In this document: positions 33,245 to 41,790 of the stretch, one piece after another | How the letters are laid out: every line of letters starts with the position of its first letter | Position numbering within the stretch: position 1 is the first letter of the stretch | Assembly (NCBI RefSeq): GCF_000420465.1 | Contig: NZ_ATUZ01000004.1 | Span: 1 to 49,642 of the forward strand | Source: Desulfovibrio desulfuricans DSM 642 | GTDB taxonomy: Bacteria > Desulfobacterota > Desulfovibrionia > Desulfovibrionales > Desulfovibrionaceae | DNA: 49,642 nucleotides | Direction: 5' to 3' | Position numbers and translations under genes: made by a program | Notes under the pieces: model-generated | The model's input: the letters and a program-made list of their open reading frames with translations, nothing else | What the model was told of the DNA's origin: nothing | The model's database searches: none

Positions 33245-34198
33245 CTAACGCAGGCCGTTCTTTTTTTGAAATGCGAGGATGGACAAAAATTCAAAGCCGA
33301 TGTTGGCGGCCAGATAGGCTGTCAGCTCTGCCTGATCTATGCCGGGCATGACTTCCACAATGTCAAAGCCCACATAGTGCAGATTTTTGAGGGCGCGTAC
33401 CATGCTCAGCACCTCCCATGAGGTAAAGCCGCCGACCTCTGGCGTGCCGGTGCCGGGGGCGTAGGCAGGATCCACAAAGTCGATATCAAAGGTGAGGAAG
33501 ACTTTTGTGTCGCCCACGCGCTGCTGGATGGCTTCTATAACCGCGGGCAAGCCCATCTCGCGCATGATGTGCGCGGGCAGCACCTTGAAGCCAAGGTCGG
33601 CGGCGATCTTGAAGTCGTCCGGGTCATAGAGCGAACCGCGCATGCCCAGCTGGATAGAGGTGGACGGGTCGATGAGGCCTTCTTCCAGCGCACGCCGAAA
33701 GGGTGTGCCGTGGTTGTACGGCTGCCCGAATACGGATTCGTTCAGATCCAGGTGCGAATCAAAATGCAGCAGGCTTACCTTGCCGTGCTGTGCGGCAACG
33801 GCGCGCAGCTCGGCAAGGGTGATGGCGTGGTCGCCGCCAAGGCCCAGCGGCACTGCCCCGGCTTCAAGCAGGGGCTGCATGAACTGGGTAATGGCGGCGT
33901 ACGAAGGTTCGATGTAACCGGGCACAATATTGACGTCGCCAAAGTCGCCGCCCGTCAGCTCGTTGAGAATATTGACCTCGAAGATCACGTTGTTGGGTTT
34001 GATCATGCTTGAAATATGCCGGATAGCCGAAGGCCCGAAGCGCGAACCCGTGCGGTAGGAACTGCCCGTATCAAAGGGAATGCCGAAAACGGCAAAATCC
34101 ATGCCCGTGGGGTCGTCCATACGTGGCATGCGCATGAAGCTGCCGGTGTTGCAGAAACGTGGGGACGAAGACGCGCTGGGTGGTTGCATGGAAGCCAT
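33245..34198 (-). CDS. ureohydrolase (arginase/agmatinase family), copy 1
   Basis: The start at 34198 (MASMQPPSASSSPRFCN) aligns with the paralogue at 37405-38364, which also has SPRFCxxxxFMR near its start. The 317-residue enzyme has all manganese ligands of the family: GGDHAITL, HFDSHLDL (D-x-H-x-D) and TFDIDFVDPAYAPGTG, plus FGIPFDTGSSYRTG and RFGPSAIR. It should hydrolyse a guanidino group to an amine and urea (agmatine, arginine, guanidine or another guanidino acid). It is the last gene of a locus with an amino-acid type ABC transporter, a DUF1989 protein and a second ureohydrolase, which points to uptake and breakdown of one such compound. Confidence 0.9.
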   Translation of the reverse strand: MASMQPPSASSSPRFCNTGSFMRMPRMDDPTGMDFAVFGIPFDTGSSYRTGSRFGPSAIRHISSMIKPNNVIFEVNILNELTGGDFGDVNIVPGYIEPSYAAITQFMQPLLEAGAVPLGLGGDHAITLAELRAVAAQHGKVSLLHFDSHLDLNESVFGQPYNHGTPFRRALEEGLIDPSTSIQLGMRGSLYDPDDFKIAADLGFKVLPAHIMREMGLPAVIEAIQQRVGDTKVFLTFDIDFVDPAYAPGTGTPEVGGFTSWEVLSMVRALKNLHYVGFDIVEVMPGIDQAELTAYLAANIGFEFLSILAFQKKNGLR

Positions 34199-34283
34199 AT
34201 AAACCTCGATGTTTGGGCCGGAAGAGTTCGGTCTGTTATGGTGCGCCGCCGCAATGGGGGCCACTTGTCTTTTTGCCGCGCAA

Positions 34284-34889
34284 TCAGGCCGCGTAGACCT
34301 TGTATTTGATGTCAGAAGGCACGCAGTTTTTACCGTTGATGGGCAGAATATCCTGCGGGCAGGCCGACATGACCACCACGCAGTCAAAATGGGCTTCAAG
34401 CACCACGTAGTCGCCCGCCTTGCTCAGGGGCGGCAGCCAGTGGGCCTTGTTGTCCACAATGGGGGTGTTCATCCACAGGTTCAGCGGGCAGGGGCAAAAA
34501 TCCACCTGTATGCCCAGTTTGCGCAGGGCCGCATACATGTTGTCCGTGCAGTTGGCGTGGTAGCCCTGCACGCCAAGGGCCATGTAGCGGTAGATGTCGC
34601 AGGCGGCCATAAAGGTGTCGTGCGCGCCGTTGCTGGTGTCTTCCAGCATGGTGAGCACCGGGCGGCGGCAGTTGGTCACCAGCCTGTCGCCCGGGCCGGG
34701 AATGCCCTTGTTGAGGTCGGGCCGCATGTGCTGCATGGACATATATTCCTGTGGGTTGCGCAGGTTGAAGGCCCAGGTGTCCACCACCTGCTCCCCCGTG
34801 ATGTTGACGATCTTGATGCGTTCCCCGGCGCGCACAATGGCGGCATCGCCGCAGCGGCCGGGAATGGTGGTGTATTCGCTCATGGGCAT
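34284..34889 (-). CDS. DUF1989 (urea carboxylase-associated) family protein
   Basis: The 201-residue product matches the DUF1989 family: ERIKIVNITGEQVVDTWAFN near residues 23-42, a GPGDRLVTNCRRPVLTM segment, GYHANCTDNMYAAL, FCPCPLNLWMNTPI and SACPQDILPINGK. The clustered Cys/His residues are probable metal ligands. Members next to urea carboxylase form the carboxyguanidine deiminase of guanidine breakdown. Here there is one subunit and no carboxylase, but two ureohydrolases, so its substrate may differ. It lies between the ATPase and ureohydrolase copy 1 in the same operon. An in-frame ATG two codons later is equally likely as start. Confidence 0.88.
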   Translation of the reverse strand: MPMSEYTTIPGRCGDAAIVRAGERIKIVNITGEQVVDTWAFNLRNPQEYMSMQHMRPDLNKGIPGPGDRLVTNCRRPVLTMLEDTSNGAHDTFMAACDIYRYMALGVQGYHANCTDNMYAALRKLGIQVDFCPCPLNLWMNTPIVDNKAHWLPPLSKAGDYVVLEAHFDCVVVMSACPQDILPINGKNCVPSDIKYKVYAA

Positions 34890-34963
34890 GTTCTCCTGCC
34901 AAATGCTTGTGCCAGATATGGTGACAGCCGCTGGTAACGGATATTGGGGCAGTGCTGCGGGTG

Positions 34964-35761
34964 CTAGGCAACCTGTCCGTTGCGGTGCGTCCAGCTTTTC
35001 AGAAAGGCCGCGAGGCGGGGGCTTTCCGGCGTATGAAAAAGTTTGTCCGGCGGCCCTTGCTCCACAACGTGACCGCCTTCCATGAAGACCACCCGATCCG
35101 CCACCTCAGCGGCAAAGCCCATTTCGTGGGTCACTATGAGCATGGTCATGCCGTCGTTGGCCAGGCTGCGCATGACTTGCAGCACATCGCCCACAAGCTC
35201 GGGGTCGAGGGCTGATGTGGGTTCGTCAAAGAGCATGATGCGCGGCTCCGTTGCCAGAGCGCGCGCAATGGCAACGCGCTGTTGTTGCCCGCCGGAAAGC
35301 TGGGCGGGGTAGCTGTTGCGCTTTTCGGCAAGGCCCACGCGTTCAAGGCATTCCAGCCCTTTTTTCTCGGCGGTGGCGCGGCTTTTGCCAGCAACGGAAA
35401 TGAGCGCCTCGGTGACGTTTTCCATGACCGTCATGTGCGGCCACAGGTTGAAATGCTGAAACACCATGCCGAGGTCGCGCCTGCTTTCGCGAATGCGTGT
35501 TTCGCTGGCGCGGCGGCGGGTGCCGTTGTACTGCACCTCGTAGCCCATCAGTGCGCCTTCAACCAGAATTTCGCCCTCGTCGTACACTTCAAGAAAGTTG
35601 ACGCAGCGCAGCAGGGTGCTTTTGCCGGAACCGGAAGGGCCGATAAGGCAGACCACTTCCTTGGGCATGACTTCCATATCAATGCCCTGAAGCACCTCGT
35701 GCTGCCCATAGCGCTTGCGCACATCGCATATTCTGATGGCAGGGGTGATTGTTTCTTTCAT
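34964..35761 (-). CDS. polar amino-acid type ABC transporter ATP-binding protein
   Basis: The start at 35761 ([19 protein letters not shown]) has GGAG upstream; an open frame continues 165 bases into the permease gene. The 265-residue protein is GlnQ/HisP-like: Walker [11 protein letters not shown]-loop [17 protein letters not shown], signature [15 protein letters not shown], Walker [15 protein letters not shown] and H-loop IVTHEMGFA. It energises import together with the two permeases upstream (35830-37151) and the binding protein at 38450. Confidence 0.95.
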   Translation of the reverse strand: MKETITPAIRICDVRKRYGQHEVLQGIDMEVMPKEVVCLIGPSGSGKSTLLRCVNFLEVYDEGEILVEGALMGYEVQYNGTRRRASETRIRESRRDLGMVFQHFNLWPHMTVMENVTEALISVAGKSRATAEKKGLECLERVGLAEKRNSYPAQLSGGQQQRVAIARALATEPRIMLFDEPTSALDPELVGDVLQVMRSLANDGMTMLIVTHEMGFAAEVADRVVFMEGGHVVEQGPPDKLFHTPESPRLAAFLKSWTHRNGQVA

Positions 35762-35829
35762 GGCCTGTTCTCCTTTGGAGCCTTGGCGGCGCGGATTCCT
35801 GTAAAAATCCGTGCTGGTCTGATGCTGAG

Positions 35830-36510
35830 CTAACGCGTCAAATGCCTGGTCAGGCGGGCCTCCGCCTTGCCGCATAAAACTGCCACTGCCTCGGAAACGA
35901 TCCAGTAGAGCAACGCCAGCAGGCACAGGGGCATGACAATTTCAAAGCTGATGTTCATGATGCGGGTGGCAGTCTTGGTCAGTTCCGCCACGGTGATGAT
36001 GGAAAGCACCGCTGAATCCTTGATAAGCGTGATGATCTGGTTGACTGCGGGCGGCAGAACTATCTGGGCCATCTGCGGCAATTCTATGCGCCACAGTCTG
36101 CGCCAGGGGCGAATGCCAAGGCAGTGCGCCGCCTCGCGCTGGCCCTCGGGTATGGACTCGAATCCGGCGCGGAAGATCTCGCAAAAATAGGCGGCAGCAT
36201 AGAGCGACATGCCCAGCATGCCTGCGGGTTCCGCATCCAGCACAATGCCGATTCGGGGGCCGCCGTAATAGAGCAGATAGAGCTGGATAAGCAGGGGCGT
36301 ACCGCGAAAAAACTCCACATAGCAGGCAACGGGCTTGCGCAGCCAGGGGCAGATGCGGCGGCCAAGTTCTGCGGCAAAACCCAGCGCCAGACCGCACACT
36401 ATGGCGACCATGCTGATGCGGATGGTCACCCAGAGCGCTGCGCCAAAATCCGGGCCGTTCTCAATCAAAAAACTCTGCCAGCGGGCCAGAAAGGTGGTGA
36501 GGGCGTCCAT
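35830..36510 (-). CDS. polar amino-acid type ABC transporter permease, second subunit
   Basis: The start at 36510 overlaps the upstream permease stop by one base (TGATG). The 226-residue protein has about five membrane segments and the EAA-type coupling loop ([20 protein letters not shown]), with [20 protein letters not shown], the HisM/GlnP signature, near residues 70-90. It pairs with the permease at 36510-37151 to form the membrane channel. Confidence 0.94.
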   Translation of the reverse strand: MDALTTFLARWQSFLIENGPDFGAALWVTIRISMVAIVCGLALGFAAELGRRICPWLRKPVACYVEFFRGTPLLIQLYLLYYGGPRIGIVLDAEPAGMLGMSLYAAAYFCEIFRAGFESIPEGQREAAHCLGIRPWRRLWRIELPQMAQIVLPPAVNQIITLIKDSAVLSIITVAELTKTATRIMNISFEIVMPLCLLALLYWIVSEAVAVLCGKAEARLTRHLTR

Positions 36511-37151
36511 CAGTGCTTCCCCTTGAGGCGTTCGCCCAGGCGAGAAATAATCAGGCACAGGGTCAGATAGATAATGGCTGCTGCCAGATACACTTCCACA
36601 GGCTTGTAGGTTGTGGACACAAGCTGTTCGCTGCGGCGCATGAGTTCTGTGACGCCGATAACAGAAATAAGTGACGAGTTCTTGAACAGGATGATGAATT
36701 CATTGACCAGCTCCGGCCCTGTGAGCGACAGCACCTGCGGCAGCTGGATGCGCGTGAGAATACGCATGCGGCTGAGGCCCAGAGCCTTGGCCGCTTCGAT
36801 CTGCCCCACGGGTATGGAGTTGAAGCCGCCGCGATAAATTTCGGCCTGAAAGGCGCTGGTATTGAGGCCAAGGGCCAGCACGGCAACCAGCAGTGAGGGC
36901 ACTTCAATATTGACTGCCGAGGGCAGGTAGAACAGCAGAAACAAAATCACCAGCACGGGAATGCCCCGCATAAAGCTGATGTACAGCCCCGCCGCCCGCT
37001 TGAAGCCCCAAAACTGCGACCGCCGCATCTGGCACACCGAAATGCCGAGCACAACACCCAGCGAGATTGCCGCCATAGCCACAAAAACCGAAGTTATTGC
37101 GCCCTGGAGCAGCTCCGGCATAATGGAAAGGATGAAGCTGCATTCGTTCAT
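36510..37151 (-). CDS. polar amino-acid type ABC transporter permease, first subunit
   Basis: The start at 37151 (MNECSFILSIMPELLQGA) is preferred; an ATG seven codons earlier is possible. The 213-residue protein has about five membrane segments, FMRGIPVLVILFLLFYLP and the coupling loop GQIEAAKALGLSRMRILTRI. It is the first gene of the permease/ATPase/DUF1989/ureohydrolase run. It is preceded by two operator-like palindromes (37340-37395), suggesting its own promoter. Confidence 0.94.
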   Translation of the reverse strand: MNECSFILSIMPELLQGAITSVFVAMAAISLGVVLGISVCQMRRSQFWGFKRAAGLYISFMRGIPVLVILFLLFYLPSAVNIEVPSLLVAVLALGLNTSAFQAEIYRGGFNSIPVGQIEAAKALGLSRMRILTRIQLPQVLSLTGPELVNEFIILFKNSSLISVIGVTELMRRSEQLVSTTYKPVEVYLAAAIIYLTLCLIISRLGERLKGKH

Positions 37152-37339
37152 GATAGCCTGCTGTGGATGCATCCACTCGGTTGGGCGTTTCCGGCGGGGA
37201 ACAGTGGGAGGGACTCCCCTGCGGCACGGCTCCCCGCCTGTCAGTATGGTGTTTTGAGCAAACTGGATGCCATTTTTGTAATTATTGTTTATTTACAGCT
37301 AGTTACAAAGTTTTAATTGATTTTTTGGGGAGCTTTGTG

Positions 37340-37355
37340 AAAACAAAAATGTTTT
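37340..37355. promoter_or_regulatory. operator-like palindrome copy 2 (AAAACA-N4-TGTTTT)
   Basis: AAAACA-AAAA-TGTTTT, a perfect 6+6 inverted repeat with a 4-base spacer. It lies about 190 bases before the first permease gene. The same motif occurs at 37380 and 39397. Together with copy 3 it also forms a larger 16-bp inverted repeat (37341-37356 / 37379-37394). Confidence 0.6.
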
Positions 37356-37379
37356 GATTCCGCAATGTTGGATTTATGC

Positions 37380-37395
37380 AAAACATTTTTGTTTC
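37380..37395. promoter_or_regulatory. operator-like palindrome copy 3 (15 of 16 matching)
   Basis: AAAACA-TTTT-TGTTTC, one mismatch from the perfect motif. It lies 40 bases from copy 2, about four helical turns, just after the stop of ureohydrolase copy 2. Confidence 0.55.
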
Positions 37396-37404
37396 ATCAC
37401 GCGA

Positions 37405-38364
37405 TCATAATGTGGTTTGGGGCTGTGCGCTTCGAAAGGCCACCTGCGCCGCAAGAAAGGCAAAGACCACGGAGGCTCCAGCCAGAGCGGTAATGCCCGC
37501 CACGTCCTTGTCGGGCAGCACTTCCACCAGATCCATGCCAACAGCGCGGCACTTGCTGCAAATGCCGCGCACAAGGGTCATGGCCTCGTAGGTGGTGAAA
37601 CCTTCCACCTCTGGCGTGCCGGTGCCTGGGGCATAGGCCGCATCAAGAAAATCAATGTCAAAGCTCAGAAACACCGGGGCGTCGCCAATGCGTGCAAGGG
37701 CCTCGCGTATCACAGCCTCCGGCCCCATTGCGTGTGCCTCGTGCCCCATGATGATGCGCAGGCCCTGCTGGCGGGGCCAATCAAGGGCGTTGCGGCTGTA
37801 GAGCGGCCCGCGAATGCCGATCTGCGTGGAATGCTGCGGCAGGATGAGGCCTTCTTTCAGCGCCCAGTAAAAGGGGGTGCCATGGTTGTAGGGCTTGCCG
37901 TAATAGCTTGGTATGGTGTCGCTGTGCGCATCAAAATGGAGCAGGGCCACTGGCCCATGCGCCGCATGCACGGCGCGCAGGTTTGCCAGGCTGATGCTGT
38001 GGTCGCCGCCCAGAATGACGGGCAGGGTTTTGGAGGCGAAAAAAGGCTTCAGGCCGCTGGTGATTGCGGTAAAGCTGTCTTCCATATAGCCGGGTATGGT
38101 GTCGATGTCGCCGTGGTCGGCAATGGTGAAGCTCTCGTTCACGTCCACATCAAGTTCTGGCGAATATGGCTTGAGCAGGGTTGAGGCCTCGCGGATGGCC
38201 GCAGGGCCGAATCTGGTGCCGGGGCGGTATGATACGCCGTTGTCAAAGGGAACGCCGATAATGGAAATATCGGCCTGCGGGGTTTCGCCCGTTGCCGCCG
38301 GTTGCCGCATGAAGGTGCGGATGCCGCAAAACCGGGGGGATTGCAGGGAATTGACCGGACACAT
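37405..38364 (-). CDS. ureohydrolase (arginase/agmatinase family), copy 2
   Basis: AGGAG lies seven bases before the ATG at 38364 (MCPVNSLQSPRFCGIRTFMR). The 319-residue enzyme has the manganese motifs GGDHSISL, HFDAHSDT and SFDIDFLDAAYAPGTG, plus GVPFDNGVSYRPG and TRFGPAAIR. It is clearly paralogous to copy 1 but differs in several substrate-loop stretches: DAHSDT against DSHLDL, and YYGKPYNHGTPF against VFGQPYNHGTPF. The two may form a heteromer or act on different guanidino substrates. It sits between the binding-protein gene and the permease genes. Confidence 0.92.
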   Translation of the reverse strand: MCPVNSLQSPRFCGIRTFMRQPAATGETPQADISIIGVPFDNGVSYRPGTRFGPAAIREASTLLKPYSPELDVDVNESFTIADHGDIDTIPGYMEDSFTAITSGLKPFFASKTLPVILGGDHSISLANLRAVHAAHGPVALLHFDAHSDTIPSYYGKPYNHGTPFYWALKEGLILPQHSTQIGIRGPLYSRNALDWPRQQGLRIIMGHEAHAMGPEAVIREALARIGDAPVFLSFDIDFLDAAYAPGTGTPEVEGFTTYEAMTLVRGICSKCRAVGMDLVEVLPDKDVAGITALAGASVVFAFLAAQVAFRSAQPQTTL

Positions 38365-38403
38365 ACCTATTCTCCTGAAATAATGTGCAAACTGGTAAAG
38401 TAA

Positions 38404-38429
38404 GGCCCCGGCCTCGTAAGACCGGGGCC
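38404..38429 (-). terminator. hairpin between binding-protein and ureohydrolase genes
   Basis: GGCCCCGG (38404-38411) and CCGGGGCC (38422-38429) form an 8-bp GC stem just after the binding-protein stop. Lacking a clear U-run, it may stabilise the upstream mRNA or cause partial termination, giving excess binding protein. Confidence 0.6.
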
Positions 38430-38449
38430 ATGTGTGAAGGAAGGAAAGG

Positions 38450-39286
38450 CTATTGAACGGGAGCGGGCAGCTCTGTGGGAATTTCCATGGTGAAGCCAAA
38501 CCACTTCTGCTGAAGCTCTGCCATTTTACCGCTGGTGATGAGCTTGCGCAGACCGTCATTAAAGAAAGCCGCAAGGCTTGCACTGTCCGCATCGTTGCGG
38601 CCCACCCATGTAAAGTAGACCTTGGGGCCGAAGGGCGGGGTGAGGATCTTGAACACGCCGGGCCGGCGTTTGATAACGTCCGCAAGGTTGGGATAGGACT
38701 GCGCCACGCCGTCAAGGCGTCCTGCGGCAAGGTCGGCGTATGCTTCGTCAAAGGCCACGTATTCCTTGACCTTGATCTTGTCCTTGCCGCCAAGTTTTTC
38801 GGCAAGCAGGTCGATGGCCTTGATCTGGGCGGAGCCGGTCTGGCAGCCCACGGTTTTGCCGCTCATGTCTTCGGGCTTTGCAAAGGGGCTGTCTGAACGT
38901 ACCAGCATGGCCACGGTGGCGTCAGCTACGGGCACGCTCAGGGCGTAGTGTTCGTTGCGTTCCTTGGTGGCGGTGACAGACGTGACGATATAGTCAAATT
39001 TTTTGGCGCTCAGGCCGGGCAGAATGCCCTGAAAGGGAATATCCATGCGCTTGACCTTAACGCCGGGCATGTCCTTCATGATGACTTCAAGCAGGTCGGT
39101 GCTGTAGCCCACGATTTTGCCGTTTTCCATAAATTCAAACGGCGTAAAACGGGCTTCGGTGCCGATGACGATTTCGCCCTTGGCCTTGATATCCGCAAGC
39201 AGGTCGGCACGGGCGGTATTGGCGCCCATGAGGAGCGAACTTGCCAGCGCTGCACCAACGACAACCTTTTTCAGCAACATATTCAT
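38450..39286 (-). CDS. polar amino-acid type ABC transporter substrate-binding protein
   Basis: The start at 39286 (MNMLLKKVVVGAALASSLL) has GGAGG just upstream and yields a signal peptide ending at NTARA. The 278-residue product is a cluster 3 (SBP_bac_3) binding protein: IVIGTEARFTPFEFMENGKI, YSTDLLEVIMKDM, FDYIVTSVTATKERNEHYA, GKTVGCQTGSAQIK and a C-terminal GKMAELQQKWFG. It captures a small polar solute in the periplasm for the permeases at 35830-37151. It is the first gene of the locus and has a recognisable promoter at 39375-39403. Confidence 0.94.
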   Translation of the reverse strand: MNMLLKKVVVGAALASSLLMGANTARADLLADIKAKGEIVIGTEARFTPFEFMENGKIVGYSTDLLEVIMKDMPGVKVKRMDIPFQGILPGLSAKKFDYIVTSVTATKERNEHYALSVPVADATVAMLVRSDSPFAKPEDMSGKTVGCQTGSAQIKAIDLLAEKLGGKDKIKVKEYVAFDEAYADLAAGRLDGVAQSYPNLADVIKRRPGVFKILTPPFGPKVYFTWVGRNDADSASLAAFFNDGLRKLITSGKMAELQQKWFGFTMEIPTELPAPVQ

Positions 39287-39374
39287 ACGAAAACCCTCCA
39301 GATTTTGCAGAGGGTATTGCAACATGATTGCCAAAGTTAAAAGTTGTTTTATTCCAAATGATTAAATATTTTTA

Positions 39375-39403
39375 ATTAAAATAACAGGGGATTACTAAAA
39401 CAA
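39375..39403 (-). promoter_or_regulatory. sigma-70 type promoter of the ABC/ureohydrolase locus
   Basis: On the minus strand TTGTTT (39403-39398), a 17-base spacer, then TTTAAT (39380-39375), one base from TATAAT. It is 89 bases before the binding-protein start. The palindrome at 39397-39412 covers the -35 box, which favours repression by the protein that binds there. Confidence 0.6.
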
Positions 39404-39412
39404 TATTGTTTT
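39397..39412. promoter_or_regulatory. operator-like palindrome copy 1 (AAAACA-N4-TGTTTT)
   Basis: AAAACAATATTGTTTT is a perfect 16-base palindrome overlapping the -35 element of the binding-protein promoter. Two related copies lie before the permease genes (37340, 37380). No regulator gene is next to the locus. Confidence 0.6.
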
Positions 39413-39506
39413 ATTGTCCTCATAAAGCCACTGTAGATTACAAATTTGTATCGCGGCTGGGGCAATCGCCTGTTTGGTGCGGGCTTTGCTTTTGCCGCAA
39501 AGAAAA

Positions 39507-39524
39507 GGCCTCCACGAGGAGGCC
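39507..39524 (-). terminator. terminator of the TauE/SafE gene
   Basis: GGCCTCC (39507-39513) and GGAGGCC (39518-39524) with an ACGA loop; the minus strand then runs into TTTT. It lies 34 bases past the gene's stop. Confidence 0.75.
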
Positions 39525-39557
39525 AATAATGATGAAAAGTTGCAGGTGGTTTGGGCG

Positions 39558-40289
39558 CTATAACCATGCCCGCCAGATGCAGACGAGAGCCGCAGCGGCA
39601 ATGATGCCGCGCAGCACGGTGCGGAAGCGTTCAGGATTGATTCTTTTCGCCACAGGGAAAGCGCACAGCGTGCCCAGCACCGTGGCAGGCATGCCGTATG
39701 CGGCGTAGCGTAGCACTTCGGGTGTGTATAACCCCGCCCCGGCCTGGAGAACGCAGGTCAGCGAAGCCCTGATGATAAAAAAAACGCCCAGCGTGCCGAG
39801 AAATATCCGTGGAGTCCACCCGGCATAAAGGCCGTAGGCTCCCACAGGGGGGCCGTCAAACGAGATGGCCGACCCCAGCACGCCCGAGGCAAAGCCCGCA
39901 AGCCCGCCTTTGAGCCAGGATTCCTGCCCGGTCTGGCTTACGCGCGAGCGGCTCTGCCAAAGCACAAATGCCAGCAGGAGTATGCCGGTCATGCCCTGGA
40001 GCATGCTGCCAGGAACCATCTGGAGAATGAAAAGACCGATGATGGAGCCGGGGATGGCCCCGGCAAACAGGGGGTACAGCGCGCGAACCTTGCAGTACCG
40101 AAAATGCATGGCGGCGATCGCGCCGTCCATAACCAGATTAAGTATGCAGCTCAGGGCTATGACAACCTGAATGGGAATAAACAGGGCCGCAAGGGGTAGG
40201 GCGATCATGGCACCGCCGATGCCGCTTGCACCTGAAACAAAGCCGCCCACAAACCAGGCGAGCACAACTACAAGAACAGGAGTATCCAT
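39558..40289 (-). CDS. TauE/SafE-family anion exporter
   Basis: This 243-residue membrane protein has about eight membrane segments and the family's N-terminal glycine-rich repeat (FVGGFVSGASGIGGAMIALP), repeated in weaker form in the second half (KGGLAGFASGVLGSAISFDG). Members export sulfite, sulfoacetate or related organic anions. In a sulfur-metabolising host that is plausible, but specificity cannot be read from sequence. It is upstream of, and in the same direction as, the ABC/ureohydrolase locus but separated by its own terminator. Confidence 0.9.
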   Translation of the reverse strand: MDTPVLVVVLAWFVGGFVSGASGIGGAMIALPLAALFIPIQVVIALSCILNLVMDGAIAAMHFRYCKVRALYPLFAGAIPGSIIGLFILQMVPGSMLQGMTGILLLAFVLWQSRSRVSQTGQESWLKGGLAGFASGVLGSAISFDGPPVGAYGLYAGWTPRIFLGTLGVFFIIRASLTCVLQAGAGLYTPEVLRYAAYGMPATVLGTLCAFPVAKRINPERFRTVLRGIIAAAALVCIWRAWL

Positions 40290-40560
40290 AAGGCCTTCGC
40301 TGATCCGGCATCAGGGCCGGGGTGGAACGTATTCAACAGGCAACACGGCAGGTTGCAGCCACCTATTGGCCTTACGCGTGAAGCACGGTGCAGGTCAACC
40401 AAGCGGAAAGGGGCGGTAGCGGAAAAGGCGTGCCCGTGCCTGGCAGGCCGGAGGAGTTATTGCGCCTTTTCAGGTGTGCATCAACATGCTAATCTTGCTC
40501 AATGTTTCAGGGGCATTCTGAAATTTTTGGCTTATTCCCAACCGTTACGGATAGTTGCCA

Positions 40561-41790
40561 ATGATTGATCTTTTGAGCAACTTTGATGCCTTCACCATGG
40601 CAGTTCTCGTGGCGGCTCTCTATTTCTCGCTGTCTTCCGTGCTTGTGTACACGTACCTGTACCGCCGAACCTATCCTGGGTTCGGAAGTATGACGCTCGG
40701 GCTGGTTTCCTGGTCTGTAGGGCTGTTTCTTAACTACTTCCGTCCCTTTGATCTGATGCTTTCCCTCTACACTAGCGGAGTGCTGATGCTGCTCTCCGGG
40801 GTTTTTCTGTTCCGTGGCCTGTTGCTGTACGGCGGTGTCAGGCCAAAGCGTCGCATGGCAGTAAATTATGGTGTTTTTGCGGTTGTTTCAGCCGTGATAG
40901 CCTACTATATGTTTGTTGATTTCGACACCTGCACAAGAGTTTCCGTATTTTCCCTTGGCATGGCTTTCATGTTTCTCCGCATCGGGTTTGAACCGTATGT
41001 GGTCAAGGGCTGGAAACGGCATGCGACGCAATCCCTGCTGTCGGTGATGTTTGTTATCCTTGGGGCGGTGTTTGTGCTGCGCGCGTACAAGGCCTTCAAC
41101 GCTGTGCAGTGCCTTCCCTCCGGGCCGGATGAGATGGCCAAGGCCCTGTTGCTCATGGCAATGTTCATTGCGTCAATTTTGACTTTTAGCATCATCGCCA
41201 TGACATTTGCCAGAATGGAAGCGGAACTGCGGGTCGCCAACGAAGAACTTCAGGATATGTCGGAGACTGACTCCCTCACCAGCCTTGCCAATAGGCGCAA
41301 GTTTGATGCCGCGTATGAGAGCGAATGGAAGCGGGCCGTGCGTGGGCGGCTTGGCATGGCCATTGTGATTCTGGATGTTGACGACTTCAAGAACTACAAT
41401 GACCAGTACGGCCATCAGGAAGGCGATGAGTGTCTGCGCAAGCTGGCGCAGGTTCTGCAAGCGCATGCCCGGCGCGCTACGGATGTAGCCGCCCGTTATG
41501 GCGGGGAGGAGTTTGCCCTGATTCTGCCCGGCATGGGGGCTACAGAGGCGTTTGCCCTGGCGGAGGAAGTGGTGCGGGCTTTTGCACAGATGTGCATTGA
41601 GCATGCCACTGGCAGGCATGGCAATGTGGTCACCGTGAGCGCCGGAGTTGCGGTGCTGGAACCCACGGGAAAGAAAAACAGGCGTGAGCTGCTGCGCGCG
41701 GCAGATGCCGCCCTGTACGCCGCGAAGGCCAGGGGCAAGAATACAGTGATGCACTCCGCCGGAGCGGAGGGGGCTACTGGTCGCGCGTGA
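40561..41790 (+). CDS. membrane-bound diguanylate cyclase (GGEEF)
   Basis: The ATG at 40561 (MIDLLSNFDAFTM) is preferred to a TTG two codons upstream. The 409-residue product has six or seven membrane segments in the first 215 residues, then a linker helix and a GGDEF domain: DSLTSLANRRKFDAAYESEW, VILDVDDFKNYNDQYGHQEG and active site RYGGEEF near residue 313. The RATD five residues before it is a canonical inhibitory site, unlike the enzyme at 20897. It makes c-di-GMP in response to an unknown membrane signal. It is convergent with the GGDEF-EAL gene, whose reading frame overlaps it by 17 bases. Confidence 0.92.
   Translation: MIDLLSNFDAFTMAVLVAALYFSLSSVLVYTYLYRRTYPGFGSMTLGLVSWSVGLFLNYFRPFDLMLSLYTSGVLMLLSGVFLFRGLLLYGGVRPKRRMAVNYGVFAVVSAVIAYYMFVDFDTCTRVSVFSLGMAFMFLRIGFEPYVVKGWKRHATQSLLSVMFVILGAVFVLRAYKAFNAVQCLPSGPDEMAKALLLMAMFIASILTFSIIAMTFARMEAELRVANEELQDMSETDSLTSLANRRKFDAAYESEWKRAVRGRLGMAIVILDVDDFKNYNDQYGHQEGDECLRKLAQVLQAHARRATDVAARYGGEEFALILPGMGATEAFALAEEVVRAFAQMCIEHATGRHGNVVTVSAGVAVLEPTGKKNRRELLRAADAALYAAKARGKNTVMHSAGAEGATGRA

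Noticed and set aside
39287..39560. Guanidine riboswitch upstream of the binding-protein gene
   Set aside because: Considered because of the ureohydrolase/DUF1989 context, but the leader is AT-rich with no paired ACGR-loop hairpins or other recognisable aptamer. A palindromic operator explains the site better.
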